In this document: positions 7,290 to 15,236 of the stretch, piece by piece | Position numbering within the stretch: position 1 is the stretch's first letter | Layout: every line of letters starts with the position of its first letter | Assembly (NCBI GenBank): GCA_020029615.1 | Contig: JAIBJO010000022.1 | Span: 1 to 44,614 of the forward strand | DNA: 44,614 nt | Source of the DNA: Actinomycetota bacterium | GTDB lineage: Bacteria > Actinomycetota > Thermoleophilia > Gaiellales > Gaiellaceae | Direction of reading: 5' to 3' | Program-made: the position numbers and the translations under genes | Notes under the pieces: generated by a model | What the model saw: the letters and a program-made list of their open reading frames with translations, nothing else | Told to the model about the DNA's origin: nothing | Database searches by the model: none

Positions 7290-8147
7290 ATGGCTGACGA
7301 GCTCCTCCGGATCGGCGAGCTTTCGCGCCGCACAGGCGTGTCGCCAGAGCTGCTCCGCGCCTGGGAGTGGCGTTACGGCTTGCTTTCGCCCGCTCGAACG
7401 GCAGGTGGCTTTCGCCTCTACGGCGAAGAAGACATCGCTCGCGTTGTGTCGATGAGAGCGAATCTCGATCGCGGCCTTTCCGCCGCGGAGGCCGCCCAAG
7501 CAACCTTGGCGGGAGCCCGCGAGAGCGAGGGTCCCTTCCTCGTCGACGGCGGTCGAGAGCTCACTCGCGCTCTCGAGAGCTTCGACGAGGTCGCAGCGCA
7601 GACTGCACTCGACCGGGTGCTGGCGGGGCTCTCGATCGAGGCCGTGCTGCAGAGCGTCCTCATTCCCTACTTGCACGAGCTCGGCGAGCGGTGGGAGCGC
7701 GGTGAGATATCGGTCAGCCAGGAGCACTTCGCGAGCAATGTCGTGCGTGGTCGCCTGTCGGGCCTCGCGCGCGGCTGGGACAGTGGCGGAGGGCCTCGCG
7801 CGCTGCTGGCCTGTGCCCAGGGCGAGCAGCATGACTTGCCGCTCCTCATCTTCGGGATCGCGCTTCGCGCACACGGTTGGAGAATCAGCTTCCTTGGGGC
7901 TAACACACCGGTCGAGTCGATCGTCGACACAGCAGCGACGCTCGCTCCTTCCGCCGTCGTCATTTCTGGGACGGTCACGGGTGTCTTCGAAGGACTGGCC
8001 GAACGTCTCCGTGACGTCGGCGAACATGCGCCGTTGTATCTCGCCGGAGCAGCTTCGAGCGAGGAGCTCGTACGTGTCGCGCACGCGGCGCACCTCGACG
8101 GCGATCTCATCGTGGCGGCTCGCACCGTTGCCGAGCGGCACGCCTGA
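7290..8147 (+). CDS. MerR-type regulator with B12-binding domain (CarH/LitR-like)
   Basis: 285 residues. Residues 6-70 are a MerR winged helix (RIGELSRRTGVSPELLRAWE, WRYGLLSP, GFRLYGEEDI). The next ~80 residues match the four-helix cap of CarH, with Trp135 in RWERGEI and Glu145-His146 in SQEHFAS. Residues 170-285 are a cobalamin Rossmann domain with lower-ligand motif E-Q-H181. CarH proteins bind adenosylcobalamin in the dark, repress DNA as tetramers and fall apart in light. Two oddities: the usual ExHxxG reads EQHDLP, and the residue after the capping Trp, His in Thermus CarH (the light-state ligand), is Glu136. It probably controls the two genes directly downstream. Confidence 0.88.
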   Translation: MADELLRIGELSRRTGVSPELLRAWEWRYGLLSPARTAGGFRLYGEEDIARVVSMRANLDRGLSAAEAAQATLAGARESEGPFLVDGGRELTRALESFDEVAAQTALDRVLAGLSIEAVLQSVLIPYLHELGERWERGEISVSQEHFASNVVRGRLSGLARGWDSGGGPRALLACAQGEQHDLPLLIFGIALRAHGWRISFLGANTPVESIVDTAATLAPSAVVISGTVTGVFEGLAERLRDVGEHAPLYLAGAASSEELVRVAHAAHLDGDLIVAARTVAERHA

Positions 8148-8163
8148 GACCGATGCGAACGAC

Positions 8164-8676
8164 GTGGCGGCCGTGGGGTGGTCAGCCACCGAGCGTTGGT
8201 CGCCGGAGGGCGGCATCGACTCAGTGCAGCGGATTGCGCTTCGAGACCTGGTCGTCTCGACGACGGATGCCGGCGCACACGAGCTCGGCGCTCGCTATTG
8301 GCTCGAGCTCGAGCGCTGTTCACGTTGCCTCGTGCGCGTTCGCCACCACCCCGACGCGATCACGCTCGTGCTTGCCGGCATGGTGACGCTGTTTCGCTTC
8401 GGCGCCGCGGAGGTCCGGGCGACCGACGCCATCGTCGAATGCCGGTTCCCGATTCTCGGAGGCGTGTTGGTCGAGCGGGCAGGGGGATTCCTCGTCGTCG
8501 CCCAGCGCTCGGACACGGCTCACGAGCTCGACGTCTCGGTAACCGGCTACCACCCTCGGCTTGCGATCGGAGGCTTGCGATCGGATCGCAGGTTCCTCTA
8601 CTCGGCCGTGCAGAGGCCGCTCCATGTTGCCGTGAGTCGTCGGTTTCTGGATCGCGCCGCTCGAGGTCTCTCGTGA
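8164..8676 (+). CDS. Conserved-looking protein of unknown function in CarH unit
   Basis: 170 residues from GTG 8164 (GTG 8173 also possible). The CarH gene ends 16 bases upstream and the next gene starts at GTG 8673 inside this stop (GTGA overlap), so translation is coupled. The sequence is a mixed alpha/beta soluble protein without signal or membrane helices. A paired-cysteine segment reads LERCSRCLVRVRHHPD, and the later half has strands (VTLFRF, CRFPILGGVLVERAGG, FLVVAQRS). I do not recognise the family. The CSRC pair and following histidines could bind a metal, but this is a guess. Confidence 0.6.
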   Translation: MAAVGWSATERWSPEGGIDSVQRIALRDLVVSTTDAGAHELGARYWLELERCSRCLVRVRHHPDAITLVLAGMVTLFRFGAAEVRATDAIVECRFPILGGVLVERAGGFLVVAQRSDTAHELDVSVTGYHPRLAIGGLRSDRRFLYSAVQRPLHVAVSRRFLDRAARGLS

Positions 8677-9584
8677 AGGTCGCCGTCCTCGGTGCGTCCG
8701 GCGTCATCGGCACGGCTCTGCTGCCGGAGTTCTCGCAAGACCACGAGGTCCTAGCTGTCTCGCGCAACCCCCACGCCGACACAGATCGAGTCCGCTGGCT
8801 CCAGGCCGATGCGATGAGTGAGCCCTCCCTCAAGAGCGTCCTCCGCGGGGTCGACGTCTGCGTGTACCTCGTCCACTCGCTCGGATCGCGCGACTTCGTG
8901 GCGGCGGACAGGGCTGCCGCCGACAACGTCGCGCTGGCAGCTTCTCGAGCGGGAGTCCGACAGATCGTGTACCTGGGTGGCTTGGGCGAGGACGATCCCG
9001 ATCTCTCTCCCCACCTGCGCAGCCGGCGCGAGACGGCGGAGCGTCTTGCCGCGGGTCCGGTTCCGGTGACGACGCTGCGCGCAGCCATGGTGGTCGGCCC
9101 GAAAAGCGCCGCTTTCGAGACGATTCTCTCGCTCGTCGATCGCTTGCCGGCAATGGTCTGCCCGAGGTGGGTGACCGTACCGACGCAACCGATTGCACTG
9201 CGGGACGTCGTCCGTTATCTCGCGGGTGTGTGCGGCCTCGAGCCTGCGTACGGGGCGTCGTTCGACGTCGGAGGACCAGAGGTCATGACCTACCGTGAGA
9301 TGATCGAGCGGATCGCACACCTGCGTGGGCGGCACCCGTTCATCATCGAGGTACCAGTGCTCACACCGCGCCTCTCTTCATGGTGGCTGCATCTCGTCAC
9401 CCCGGTCAAAGCGGCTGTCGCCCGGCCCCTGATCGAGGGTTTGCGCGTACCCACGGTCGCGCGAGACACGAGCATCCGTGATCTCGTGGCGATCGAGCTG
9501 ACACCCTTCGACGATGCCGTCCGGGACGCTCTCGCCAGATCGACCGCTTTGGAAGCCCAGCCGGATAGCCCTGGCAGCGTTTAG
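8673..9584 (+). CDS. NAD(P)-binding SDR/NmrA-like oxidoreductase
   Basis: 303 residues from GTG 8673. The Rossmann glycine motif GASGVIG lies at residues 7-13, followed by SRNPHADTDRVRWLQADA, where the acidic residue after the second strand is replaced by RN. This favours NADP. Later parts (VYLVHSLGSRDF, RQIVYLGGLGED, TTLRAAMVVGPKSAAFE, FDVGGPEVMTYREM) match the atypical SDRs of the YbjT/NmrA group. The catalytic YxxxK is not obvious, so it may sense cofactor or act on a quinone- or lipid-like substrate. SDRs of this type occur beside LitR/CarH photoreceptors in other bacteria, which suggests light-controlled expression here. Confidence 0.82.
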   Translation: MKVAVLGASGVIGTALLPEFSQDHEVLAVSRNPHADTDRVRWLQADAMSEPSLKSVLRGVDVCVYLVHSLGSRDFVAADRAAADNVALAASRAGVRQIVYLGGLGEDDPDLSPHLRSRRETAERLAAGPVPVTTLRAAMVVGPKSAAFETILSLVDRLPAMVCPRWVTVPTQPIALRDVVRYLAGVCGLEPAYGASFDVGGPEVMTYREMIERIAHLRGRHPFIIEVPVLTPRLSSWWLHLVTPVKAAVARPLIEGLRVPTVARDTSIRDLVAIELTPFDDAVRDALARSTALEAQPDSPGSV

Positions 9585-9706
9585 CTGGAGCGGCAATCGC
9601 TGCGCGGACGAGTGCGACGGCGGCGTCGTGCTCGACGAACTTCGGTGATCCTCATGCCGCGGAGACGTATCGACTCGGGGCAACGCCTCCTCCGCCTTGC
9701 ATCAGC

Positions 9707-9712
9707 TATACC
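9707..9712 (+). promoter_or_regulatory. -10 element placing korA transcription start at its ATG
   Basis: TATACC ends 6 bases before ATG 9719, the usual distance from a -10 to the transcription start. There is no ribosome binding site before korA. Both facts fit a leaderless mRNA, common in Actinomycetota. No convincing -35 is seen. Confidence 0.4.
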
Positions 9713-9718
9713 TGCATC

Positions 9719-11572
9719 ATGGCGAAGACGAAGCCCGTCGAGCATCTCGAACGGGTCGTGATCCGCTTCGCGGGTGACTCGGGCGACGGCATGCAGCTCA
9801 CCGGCGACCGCTTCACGAGCGAGACTGCCGTGTTCGGGAACGACCTCGCGACGCTCCCTGATTTCCCGGCGGAGATCCGCGCTCCCGCCGGCTCGCTGCC
9901 CGGCGTCTCGGGCTTCCAGGTCCACTTCGCGGACCACGACATACTCACGCCGGGCGACCAGCCGAGCGTCCTCGTCGCGATGAACCCTGCGGCGCTCAAG
10001 GTCAATCTTGCGGATCTGGCGAAGGGCGGGACCGTCATCGCCAACACCGATGCCTTCAACGAGCGGAACCTGCAGAAGGCCGGATACGAGACCAACCCGC
10101 TCGAGGACGGCTCACTCGCGGACTTCCACGTCCACGAGGTCGCGCTCTCGTCGATGACCGTCGAGGCGCTGAAGGGCATCGAGGGCGTGACGTCGCGCGA
10201 GGCGGAGCGCTCGAAGAACTTCTTCGCGCTCGGCCTCATGTCCTGGCTCTACCACCGGCCCGTCGAGGGGACGATCGCGTTCATCGAGGGGAAGTTCGCG
10301 AGCCGGCCCGAGATCGTCGAGGCCAACACGAGGGCGTTCAAGGCAGGATGGAACTACGGCGAGACGTCGGAGGACTTTGCGGTCTCGTACGAGATCGCGC
10401 CCGCACAGCTCCGCCCCGGGACCTACCGGCAGGTCTCGGGCAACACGGCGCTGACGTACGGCTTGATCGCCGCGAGCAAGCTCTCCGGTCTTCCGCTCTT
10501 CCTCGGCGCCTATCCGATCACCCCGGCGTCTGACGTGCTCGAGCAGCTCGCCCAGCTGAAGCAGTTCGGCGTGCGCACGTTCCAGGCCGAGGACGAGATT
10601 GCCGCCTCGGGAGCCGCCGTCGGTGCCGCATTCGGAGGTGCGCTCGGTGTGACCACGTCCGCGGGGCCGGGCATCGTGCTCAAGTCGGAGACGGTCGGGC
10701 TGGCGGTCACGCTCGAGCTGCCGCTGGTCGTCGTCGACGTGCAGCGAGCAGGGCCCTCGACCGGGATGCCGACGAAGCCCGAGCAGGCAGATCTGCTGAT
10801 GGTGATGTTCGGGCGGAACTCCGAGTCGCCGGTTCCCGTCGTCGCGGCGTCCACGCCGGCCGGCTGCTTTCACGCGGCGATCGAGGCCGCGCGCATCGCG
10901 ATCAAGTACCGCACTCCGGTCTTCCTGCTTTCGGATGCCTACCTCGCGAACGGCTCCGAGCCGTGGCTCATACCCGATGTGGCCGCACTCGCCGACATCT
11001 CGACCGAGTTCGCGACCGAGCCCAACGACGACGACGGTGTATTTCTCCCGTACAAACGCGACCCCCTGACGCTCGCTCGTCCATGGGCGATCCCCGGCAC
11101 GCCCGGGCTCGAGCACCGAATCGGCGGGCTCGAGAAGGAGAACGAGACCGGCAACGTCTCGTACGATCCGGAGAACCACGATCTGATGGTTCAGCTTCGC
11201 GCAGCGAAGGTCGCAGGCATCTCCGCCGACATCCCGGAGCTCGAAGTCGACGATCCGGACAGCGCGGACACGCTCGTGATCGGCTGGGGGTCGACGTACG
11301 GCGCGATCGGCGCCGCCGCCAGGCGCGTGCGCGCGAGCGGACGCAGAGTGGCAACGGCACACCTGCGCTATCTGAACCCGTTCCCGCGCAACACCGGCGA
11401 CGTCGTCCGTGCCTACGACAAGGTGCTCGTCCCCGAGATGAACCTCGGTCAGCTGAGGATGCTTCTTCGGGCGGAGTACCTCGTGGACGCCGTGGGCTAC
11501 AACAAGGTCCGGGGTCGTCCGTTCCGAGCTGCCGAGCTGGCCGAGGCGATGACGACGTTGGTGGACTCGTGA
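9719..11572 (+). CDS. korA: 2-oxoacid:ferredoxin oxidoreductase, fused gamma-alpha subunit
   Basis: 617 residues. KorA-type subunits carry a gamma domain (residues about 8-195, beginning VIRFAGDSGDGMQLTG), then the pyrimidine-binding alpha domain (about 205-450, with GAYPITPASDVLEQL, AEDEIAASGAAVGAAFGG and TTSAGPGIVLKSE) and a transketolase C-terminal-like domain with IGWGSTYGA near 520-530. With KorB it should oxidatively decarboxylate 2-oxoglutarate to succinyl-CoA, passing electrons to ferredoxin; a different 2-oxoacid cannot be excluded. Its stop overlaps the korB GTG by 4 bases, ensuring paired synthesis. Length and gene order are those of actinobacterial korAB. Confidence 0.93.
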   Translation: MAKTKPVEHLERVVIRFAGDSGDGMQLTGDRFTSETAVFGNDLATLPDFPAEIRAPAGSLPGVSGFQVHFADHDILTPGDQPSVLVAMNPAALKVNLADLAKGGTVIANTDAFNERNLQKAGYETNPLEDGSLADFHVHEVALSSMTVEALKGIEGVTSREAERSKNFFALGLMSWLYHRPVEGTIAFIEGKFASRPEIVEANTRAFKAGWNYGETSEDFAVSYEIAPAQLRPGTYRQVSGNTALTYGLIAASKLSGLPLFLGAYPITPASDVLEQLAQLKQFGVRTFQAEDEIAASGAAVGAAFGGALGVTTSAGPGIVLKSETVGLAVTLELPLVVVDVQRAGPSTGMPTKPEQADLLMVMFGRNSESPVPVVAASTPAGCFHAAIEAARIAIKYRTPVFLLSDAYLANGSEPWLIPDVAALADISTEFATEPNDDDGVFLPYKRDPLTLARPWAIPGTPGLEHRIGGLEKENETGNVSYDPENHDLMVQLRAAKVAGISADIPELEVDDPDSADTLVIGWGSTYGAIGAAARRVRASGRRVATAHLRYLNPFPRNTGDVVRAYDKVLVPEMNLGQLRMLLRAEYLVDAVGYNKVRGRPFRAAELAEAMTTLVDS

Positions 11573-12588
11573 GCAACGGCAACGGTGACCTCGTGCAGTT
11601 GACGGGAAAGGACTTCAAGTCCGACCAGGAGGTTCGCTGGTGCCCCGGGTGCGGCGACTACGCGATCCTCAACGTGATCCAGGGCTTCATGCCCGAACTG
11701 GGGCTGGCGCGCGAGCAAATCGTCTTCGTGTCCGGCATCGGCTGCGCCGCGCGCTTCCCGTACTACATGCAGACCTACGGCATGCATTCGATCCACGGGC
11801 GCGCACCCGCGATCGCGACGGGCCTCGCCGTTACCCGGCCCGACCTTTCCGTATGGGTCGTCACCGGGGACGGGGATGCGCTCTCGATTGGCGGCAACCA
11901 CCTGATCCATGCGCTACGCCGCAACGTCAACCTCAAGATCCTCCTCTTCAACAACCGCATCTACGGGCTTACGAAGGGCCAGTACTCGCCAACGTCCGAG
12001 CTCGGGAAGGTCACGAAGTCGACTCCGATGGGGTCACTCGATCACCCGTTCAACCCGCTCTCGATCGCGATCGGCGCAGAAGCGTCGTTCGTTGCGCGAG
12101 CGATCGACACCGACAAGAAGGGCCTGACCGACGTGCTCGGTGCCGCGGCGCGACACCGCGGCTCCGCGTTCGTGGAGATCCTGCAGAACTGCAACATCTA
12201 CAACGACGGTGCCTTCGACTACGTCCGCGACGAGAAGGCGAATCGGATCTACCTCGAGAGCGGTCAGCCCATCCGGTTCGGTGAGGATGGCGAGCGTGGC
12301 CTCGTCCAGGACGCCGACGGATCGGCGCGCGTGGTCGACGTTGCCGAGGTCGGCGAGGGCTCGCTGCTCGTCCACGACGCGCACCATCGCGAGCCGAGCC
12401 TCGCCTTCGCGCTTTCCCGGGTCACGTTCGAGACGGACGGAGCAGTGCCGCTCGGCGTCTTCCGCGCTGTCGAGCAGCCGGTCTACGACGACCTCATGAG
12501 CGAGCAGCTCGAGGCGGCGCGAGAGCGCTCTGGGGAGGGAGACCTCGAGGCGCTCCTGCAATCCGGCGACACCTGGACCGTCGCGTAA
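11569..12588 (+). CDS. korB: 2-oxoacid:ferredoxin oxidoreductase, beta subunit
   Basis: 339 residues from GTG 11569, overlapping korA by GTGA. It binds thiamine diphosphate and an Fe-S cluster. Cys25 and Cys28 in WCPGCGDY and Cys59 in SGIGCAAR are the expected cluster ligands; GDGDALSIGGNH (100-111) with NNRIYG (128-133) is the ThDP/Mg motif. A fourth ligand, Cys193 or so, is seen in LQNCNIYNDGAF. Start chosen because KorA/KorB overlaps of this type are usual and homology begins within ten residues. The gene is followed by a convergent haloalkane dehalogenase and a palindromic repeat that could end transcription. Confidence 0.93.
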   Translation: MSNGNGDLVQLTGKDFKSDQEVRWCPGCGDYAILNVIQGFMPELGLAREQIVFVSGIGCAARFPYYMQTYGMHSIHGRAPAIATGLAVTRPDLSVWVVTGDGDALSIGGNHLIHALRRNVNLKILLFNNRIYGLTKGQYSPTSELGKVTKSTPMGSLDHPFNPLSIAIGAEASFVARAIDTDKKGLTDVLGAAARHRGSAFVEILQNCNIYNDGAFDYVRDEKANRIYLESGQPIRFGEDGERGLVQDADGSARVVDVAEVGEGSLLVHDAHHREPSLAFALSRVTFETDGAVPLGVFRAVEQPVYDDLMSEQLEAARERSGEGDLEALLQSGDTWTVA

Positions 12589-12624
12589 CGGGCGAGCGGG
12601 GCACCCCGACCCCTACTGGAGGCA

Positions 12625-12693
12625 CGTAGGGGCGAGGCTTGCTTCGCCCTTGTCGCTCGCGGTGCACCGGGCGACGCGAGCGTCGCCCCTACG
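12625..12693. repeat. 69-bp palindromic repeat, copy 1 (GTAGGGGCGA family)
   Basis: Ends CGTAGGGGCGA and TCGCCCCTACG are perfect inverted termini, and there are two inner hairpins. A related copy lies at 31529-31597. The right end overlaps the last codons and stop (12689-12691) of the convergent dehalogenase gene. It may act as a two-way terminator after korB. Confidence 0.7.
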
Positions 12694-13582
12694 ACGTGTC
12701 CGGGAGAAATCGCACGATGCGCTCTGCGATCTCCTCGCCCTTCTCCTCCTGGAGGAAGTGGCCCGCGCCGGCGATGATCTCGGCTGATCCAGCGCCGGGG
12801 ATGCGGGCCGCCATCCGCTCCGCCGCCGCCGTGGAGAAGATCGGGTCGGAGTCGGAGAAGAGGACAAGCGTAGGCCTGTCCCACTGCTCGAGGCCCGCTC
12901 GCACTTCCATCATCTTCGCGGCGCTCGGGTGGTCGATCTCGGTCGGCACGAGCTCGGGGAAGGCGAGGACGCCGGCCTTCGACTCCGGTATCGGGAACGG
13001 CGCGTTATATGCCTCGATGACGTCGTCGTCGACCTCGCTCACGAGCGAGATGCGGACGAGTTGGCCGGGAACGAGATCGGTGCCCACGCGTCGCACCAGC
13101 GCACGGAAGCGAAGCCACTCCTCGGACGGCGCCTGTCCCGCACCGACGCCGGTGTTGAGGATCACGAGGCGCGCGACCCGGTCGGGTCGCTCGACTGCGA
13201 GGCGGAGCCCGATCGGGCCGCCCCAGTCCTGCACGACGACGGTCGTCTCGCGAAGGTCGAGCTCGTCGGCGAAGCGCTCGATCGAGCCGAAGTGGAAGTC
13301 GTACGAGTAGTCCTCGATCCGCAGCGGCTTGTCCGAGCGGCCGAAGCCGAAGTAGTCGGGGGCGACGGCGCGAGCGGCGCCTGCGATCGTCGGGATCATC
13401 TTGCGGTACAGGAACGCCCAGGTCGGCTCGCCGTGGAGCAGCAGCACGGGAGCACCTGCGCCCTCGTCAACGTAGTGCATACGTAGCCCGTCCTGCTCGA
13501 GGTACCGCGGAGCGAACGCGTAGCCGGGGAGCCCTTCGAATCGCTCGTCGGGTGTGCGGAAGACGTCCATCCGAGACATCAT
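12689..13582 (-). CDS. Haloalkane dehalogenase-like alpha/beta hydrolase
   Basis: 297 residues from ATG 13582 (ATG 13570, giving MDVFRTPDERFEGLPGY, is equally good). Haloalkane dehalogenases hydrolyse C-halogen bonds. The subfamily I pattern is clear: N-terminal DVFRTPDERF, oxyanion HGEPTWAFLYRKM, nucleophile Asp in VVVQDWGGPIGLRLA with adjacent halide-binding Trp, PFPIPESKAGVLAFPELVPT in the cap, and the catalytic His in GAGHFLQEEKGEEIA. The real substrate may be a natural halide or an epoxide. Start and the XRE gene start are about 60 bases apart and divergent, so control may be shared. The 3' end lies within a dispersed repeat. Confidence 0.88.
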   Translation of the reverse strand: MMSRMDVFRTPDERFEGLPGYAFAPRYLEQDGLRMHYVDEGAGAPVLLLHGEPTWAFLYRKMIPTIAGAARAVAPDYFGFGRSDKPLRIEDYSYDFHFGSIERFADELDLRETTVVVQDWGGPIGLRLAVERPDRVARLVILNTGVGAGQAPSEEWLRFRALVRRVGTDLVPGQLVRISLVSEVDDDVIEAYNAPFPIPESKAGVLAFPELVPTEIDHPSAAKMMEVRAGLEQWDRPTLVLFSDSDPIFSTAAAERMAARIPGAGSAEIIAGAGHFLQEEKGEEIAERIVRFLPDTS

Positions 13583-13644
13583 GAACGGGGCGGTGTGCTT
13601 GCGCGGGTCTGCAGCGAGCAGTAGTGTCACTTCAGTTTTCTTCG

Positions 13645-14223
13645 ATGAGCTCGCAGACAGCTATCGCGGAGGCCAGTGTCGACGTCGGCGAGCGGCTTCG
13701 TGCGATCCGCCGGCTTCGGCGTGCGACGCTGAAGACGGTCGCCGAGCGCGCCGACCTCTCCGAGAGCTTCCTCAGCCAGGTCGAGCGCGGGCGTGCCAAC
13801 GCGAGCGTCGCGTCGCTGAAGCGCATCGCGGCGGCGCTCGGAGTCAACGTCGCCGACCTCTTCGAGCCGAACGGCTCGACGAGCCGCGCGCGGGTGCTGC
13901 GGCGCGAGGCTCGACCTACGCTCACGTTCGGCACGCTCGGCCAGAAGTACATGCTGACTCCGAGGCCACTCGAGCACCTGCAGGTCCTCATCGGTGAGCT
14001 CGACGCCGGCGGCTCGACGGGCGACGAGCCGTACACGCACGGCGACTCGGAGGAGCTCCTCGTCGTGCTGTCCGGGATCGTCTCGCTCCAGCTCGGAAGC
14101 GAGATGTTCGAGCTCTCGACCGGCGACTCGATCGACTACCGGTCGTCGACGCCTCACCGCCTGGTGAACATCGGAGGCGATCCCGCGGAGGTGATGTGGA
14201 TCATCAGCCCACCCAGCTATTGA
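13645..14223 (+). CDS. XRE-family regulator with cupin sensor domain
   Basis: 192 residues from ATG 13645 (an earlier start at 13624 is possible). Residues 12-70 are a Cro/CI helix-turn-helix (RLRAIRRLRRATLKTVAERADLS, SFLSQVERGRANASVASLKRIA). Residues 115-190 are a cupin (EPYTHGDSEELLVVLSGIV, GDSIDYRSSTPHRLVNIG). PuuR/SutR-type regulators of this form bind small metabolites and often control amine or polyamine genes. It is the first gene before potADBC: the potA start lies inside its 3' end, so it probably regulates and is co-translated with the transporter. Confidence 0.9.
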   Translation: MSSQTAIAEASVDVGERLRAIRRLRRATLKTVAERADLSESFLSQVERGRANASVASLKRIAAALGVNVADLFEPNGSTSRARVLRREARPTLTFGTLGQKYMLTPRPLEHLQVLIGELDAGGSTGDEPYTHGDSEELLVVLSGIVSLQLGSEMFELSTGDSIDYRSSTPHRLVNIGGDPAEVMWIISPPSY

Positions 14224-15236
14224 CCCCGTCCGAGCCGGGCAGCTCGACCCCGGACGTCGAGCTCGCCGGGGTCACGAAGCGCTACGGCGCGGTGGCCGCG
14301 GTCGACGCCATCGACCTGGAGGTCCATCCCGGCGAGTTCCTCTCGCTCCTGGGCCCGTCCGGGTGCGGCAAGACGACGACGCTTCGGCTGATCGCCGGCT
14401 TCGAGCGTCCTGACGAAGGCGAAGTGCGCATCGGGGGCCGGGACGTCTCGCGCGTCCCTCCCTACAAGCGCGACGTGAACACGGTGTTCCAGTCGTACGC
14501 ACTCTTCCCGCACCTGTCGGTTCAGGAGAACGTCGCTTACGGACTCAAGCAGCGCGGGCTCGGGCGGCAGGAGCGGCGTGCGCGGGCGACCGAGATGCTC
14601 GAGCTGGTGCGGCTGACGGGCTTCGGCGAGCGAAAGCCGCGCCAGCTCTCCGGCGGCCAGCAGCAGCGAGTCGCGTTGGCGCGCGCACTCGTGATGCACC
14701 CTCGGGTCTTGCTGCTCGACGAGCCGCTCGGCGCCCTTGACCTCAAGGTGCGCAAGGAGCTCCAGATCGAGCTCAAGCGCATTCAGGAGGAGATCGGCAT
14801 CACGTTCGTGTACGTCACGCACGATCAGGAAGAGGCGTTGGCGATGTCCGACCGCGTGGTCGTGATGAACGCGGGCCGCATCGAGCAGATCGGGGTACCG
14901 AGAGAGATCTACGACAGCCCGGCGACCCACTGGGTCGCCGGGTTCATCGGGGACACCAACTTCATCCGGGTTTTCGGGCGCGACGTGGCTGTCCGACCTG
15001 AGAGCGTTCGTGTCAAGGCGGACGGCGAAGGGCTCTCCGGGCGGACGATCGCCACGATGGTCATCGGGCCGGCCGTGCAATGCGTCGTGCGGCTCGACGA
15101 CGGGCAGGAGGTGCTGGCACGGGAGCAGCGATCGGGGGGCAGAGGTGGTATCGAGGCGCTCGTGGAAGGCGAGCGCGTCCTGGTTTCATGGGCCGACAAG
15201 GAGGCCTTCGACTTCGACGAAGGAGGGAACGAATGA
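14196..15236 (+). CDS. potA: Polyamine ABC transporter ATPase
   Basis: 346 residues from GTG 14196, which is preceded by GGAGGTGAT inside the regulator gene; TTG 14220, overlapping the regulator stop as TTGA, is the alternative. It powers import of spermidine/putrescine-like substrates. Walker [10 protein letters not shown] (53-61), Q loop [13 protein letters not shown], signature LSGGQQQR, Walker [13 protein letters not shown] and H loop VTHDQEEAL are all intact. The C-terminal ~90 residues are the TOBE regulatory domain. The stop overlaps the potD start (ATGA), so the operon is tightly coupled. Confidence 0.92.
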   Translation: MDHQPTQLLTPSEPGSSTPDVELAGVTKRYGAVAAVDAIDLEVHPGEFLSLLGPSGCGKTTTLRLIAGFERPDEGEVRIGGRDVSRVPPYKRDVNTVFQSYALFPHLSVQENVAYGLKQRGLGRQERRARATEMLELVRLTGFGERKPRQLSGGQQQRVALARALVMHPRVLLLDEPLGALDLKVRKELQIELKRIQEEIGITFVYVTHDQEEALAMSDRVVVMNAGRIEQIGVPREIYDSPATHWVAGFIGDTNFIRVFGRDVAVRPESVRVKADGEGLSGRTIATMVIGPAVQCVVRLDDGQEVLAREQRSGGRGGIEALVEGERVLVSWADKEAFDFDEGGNE

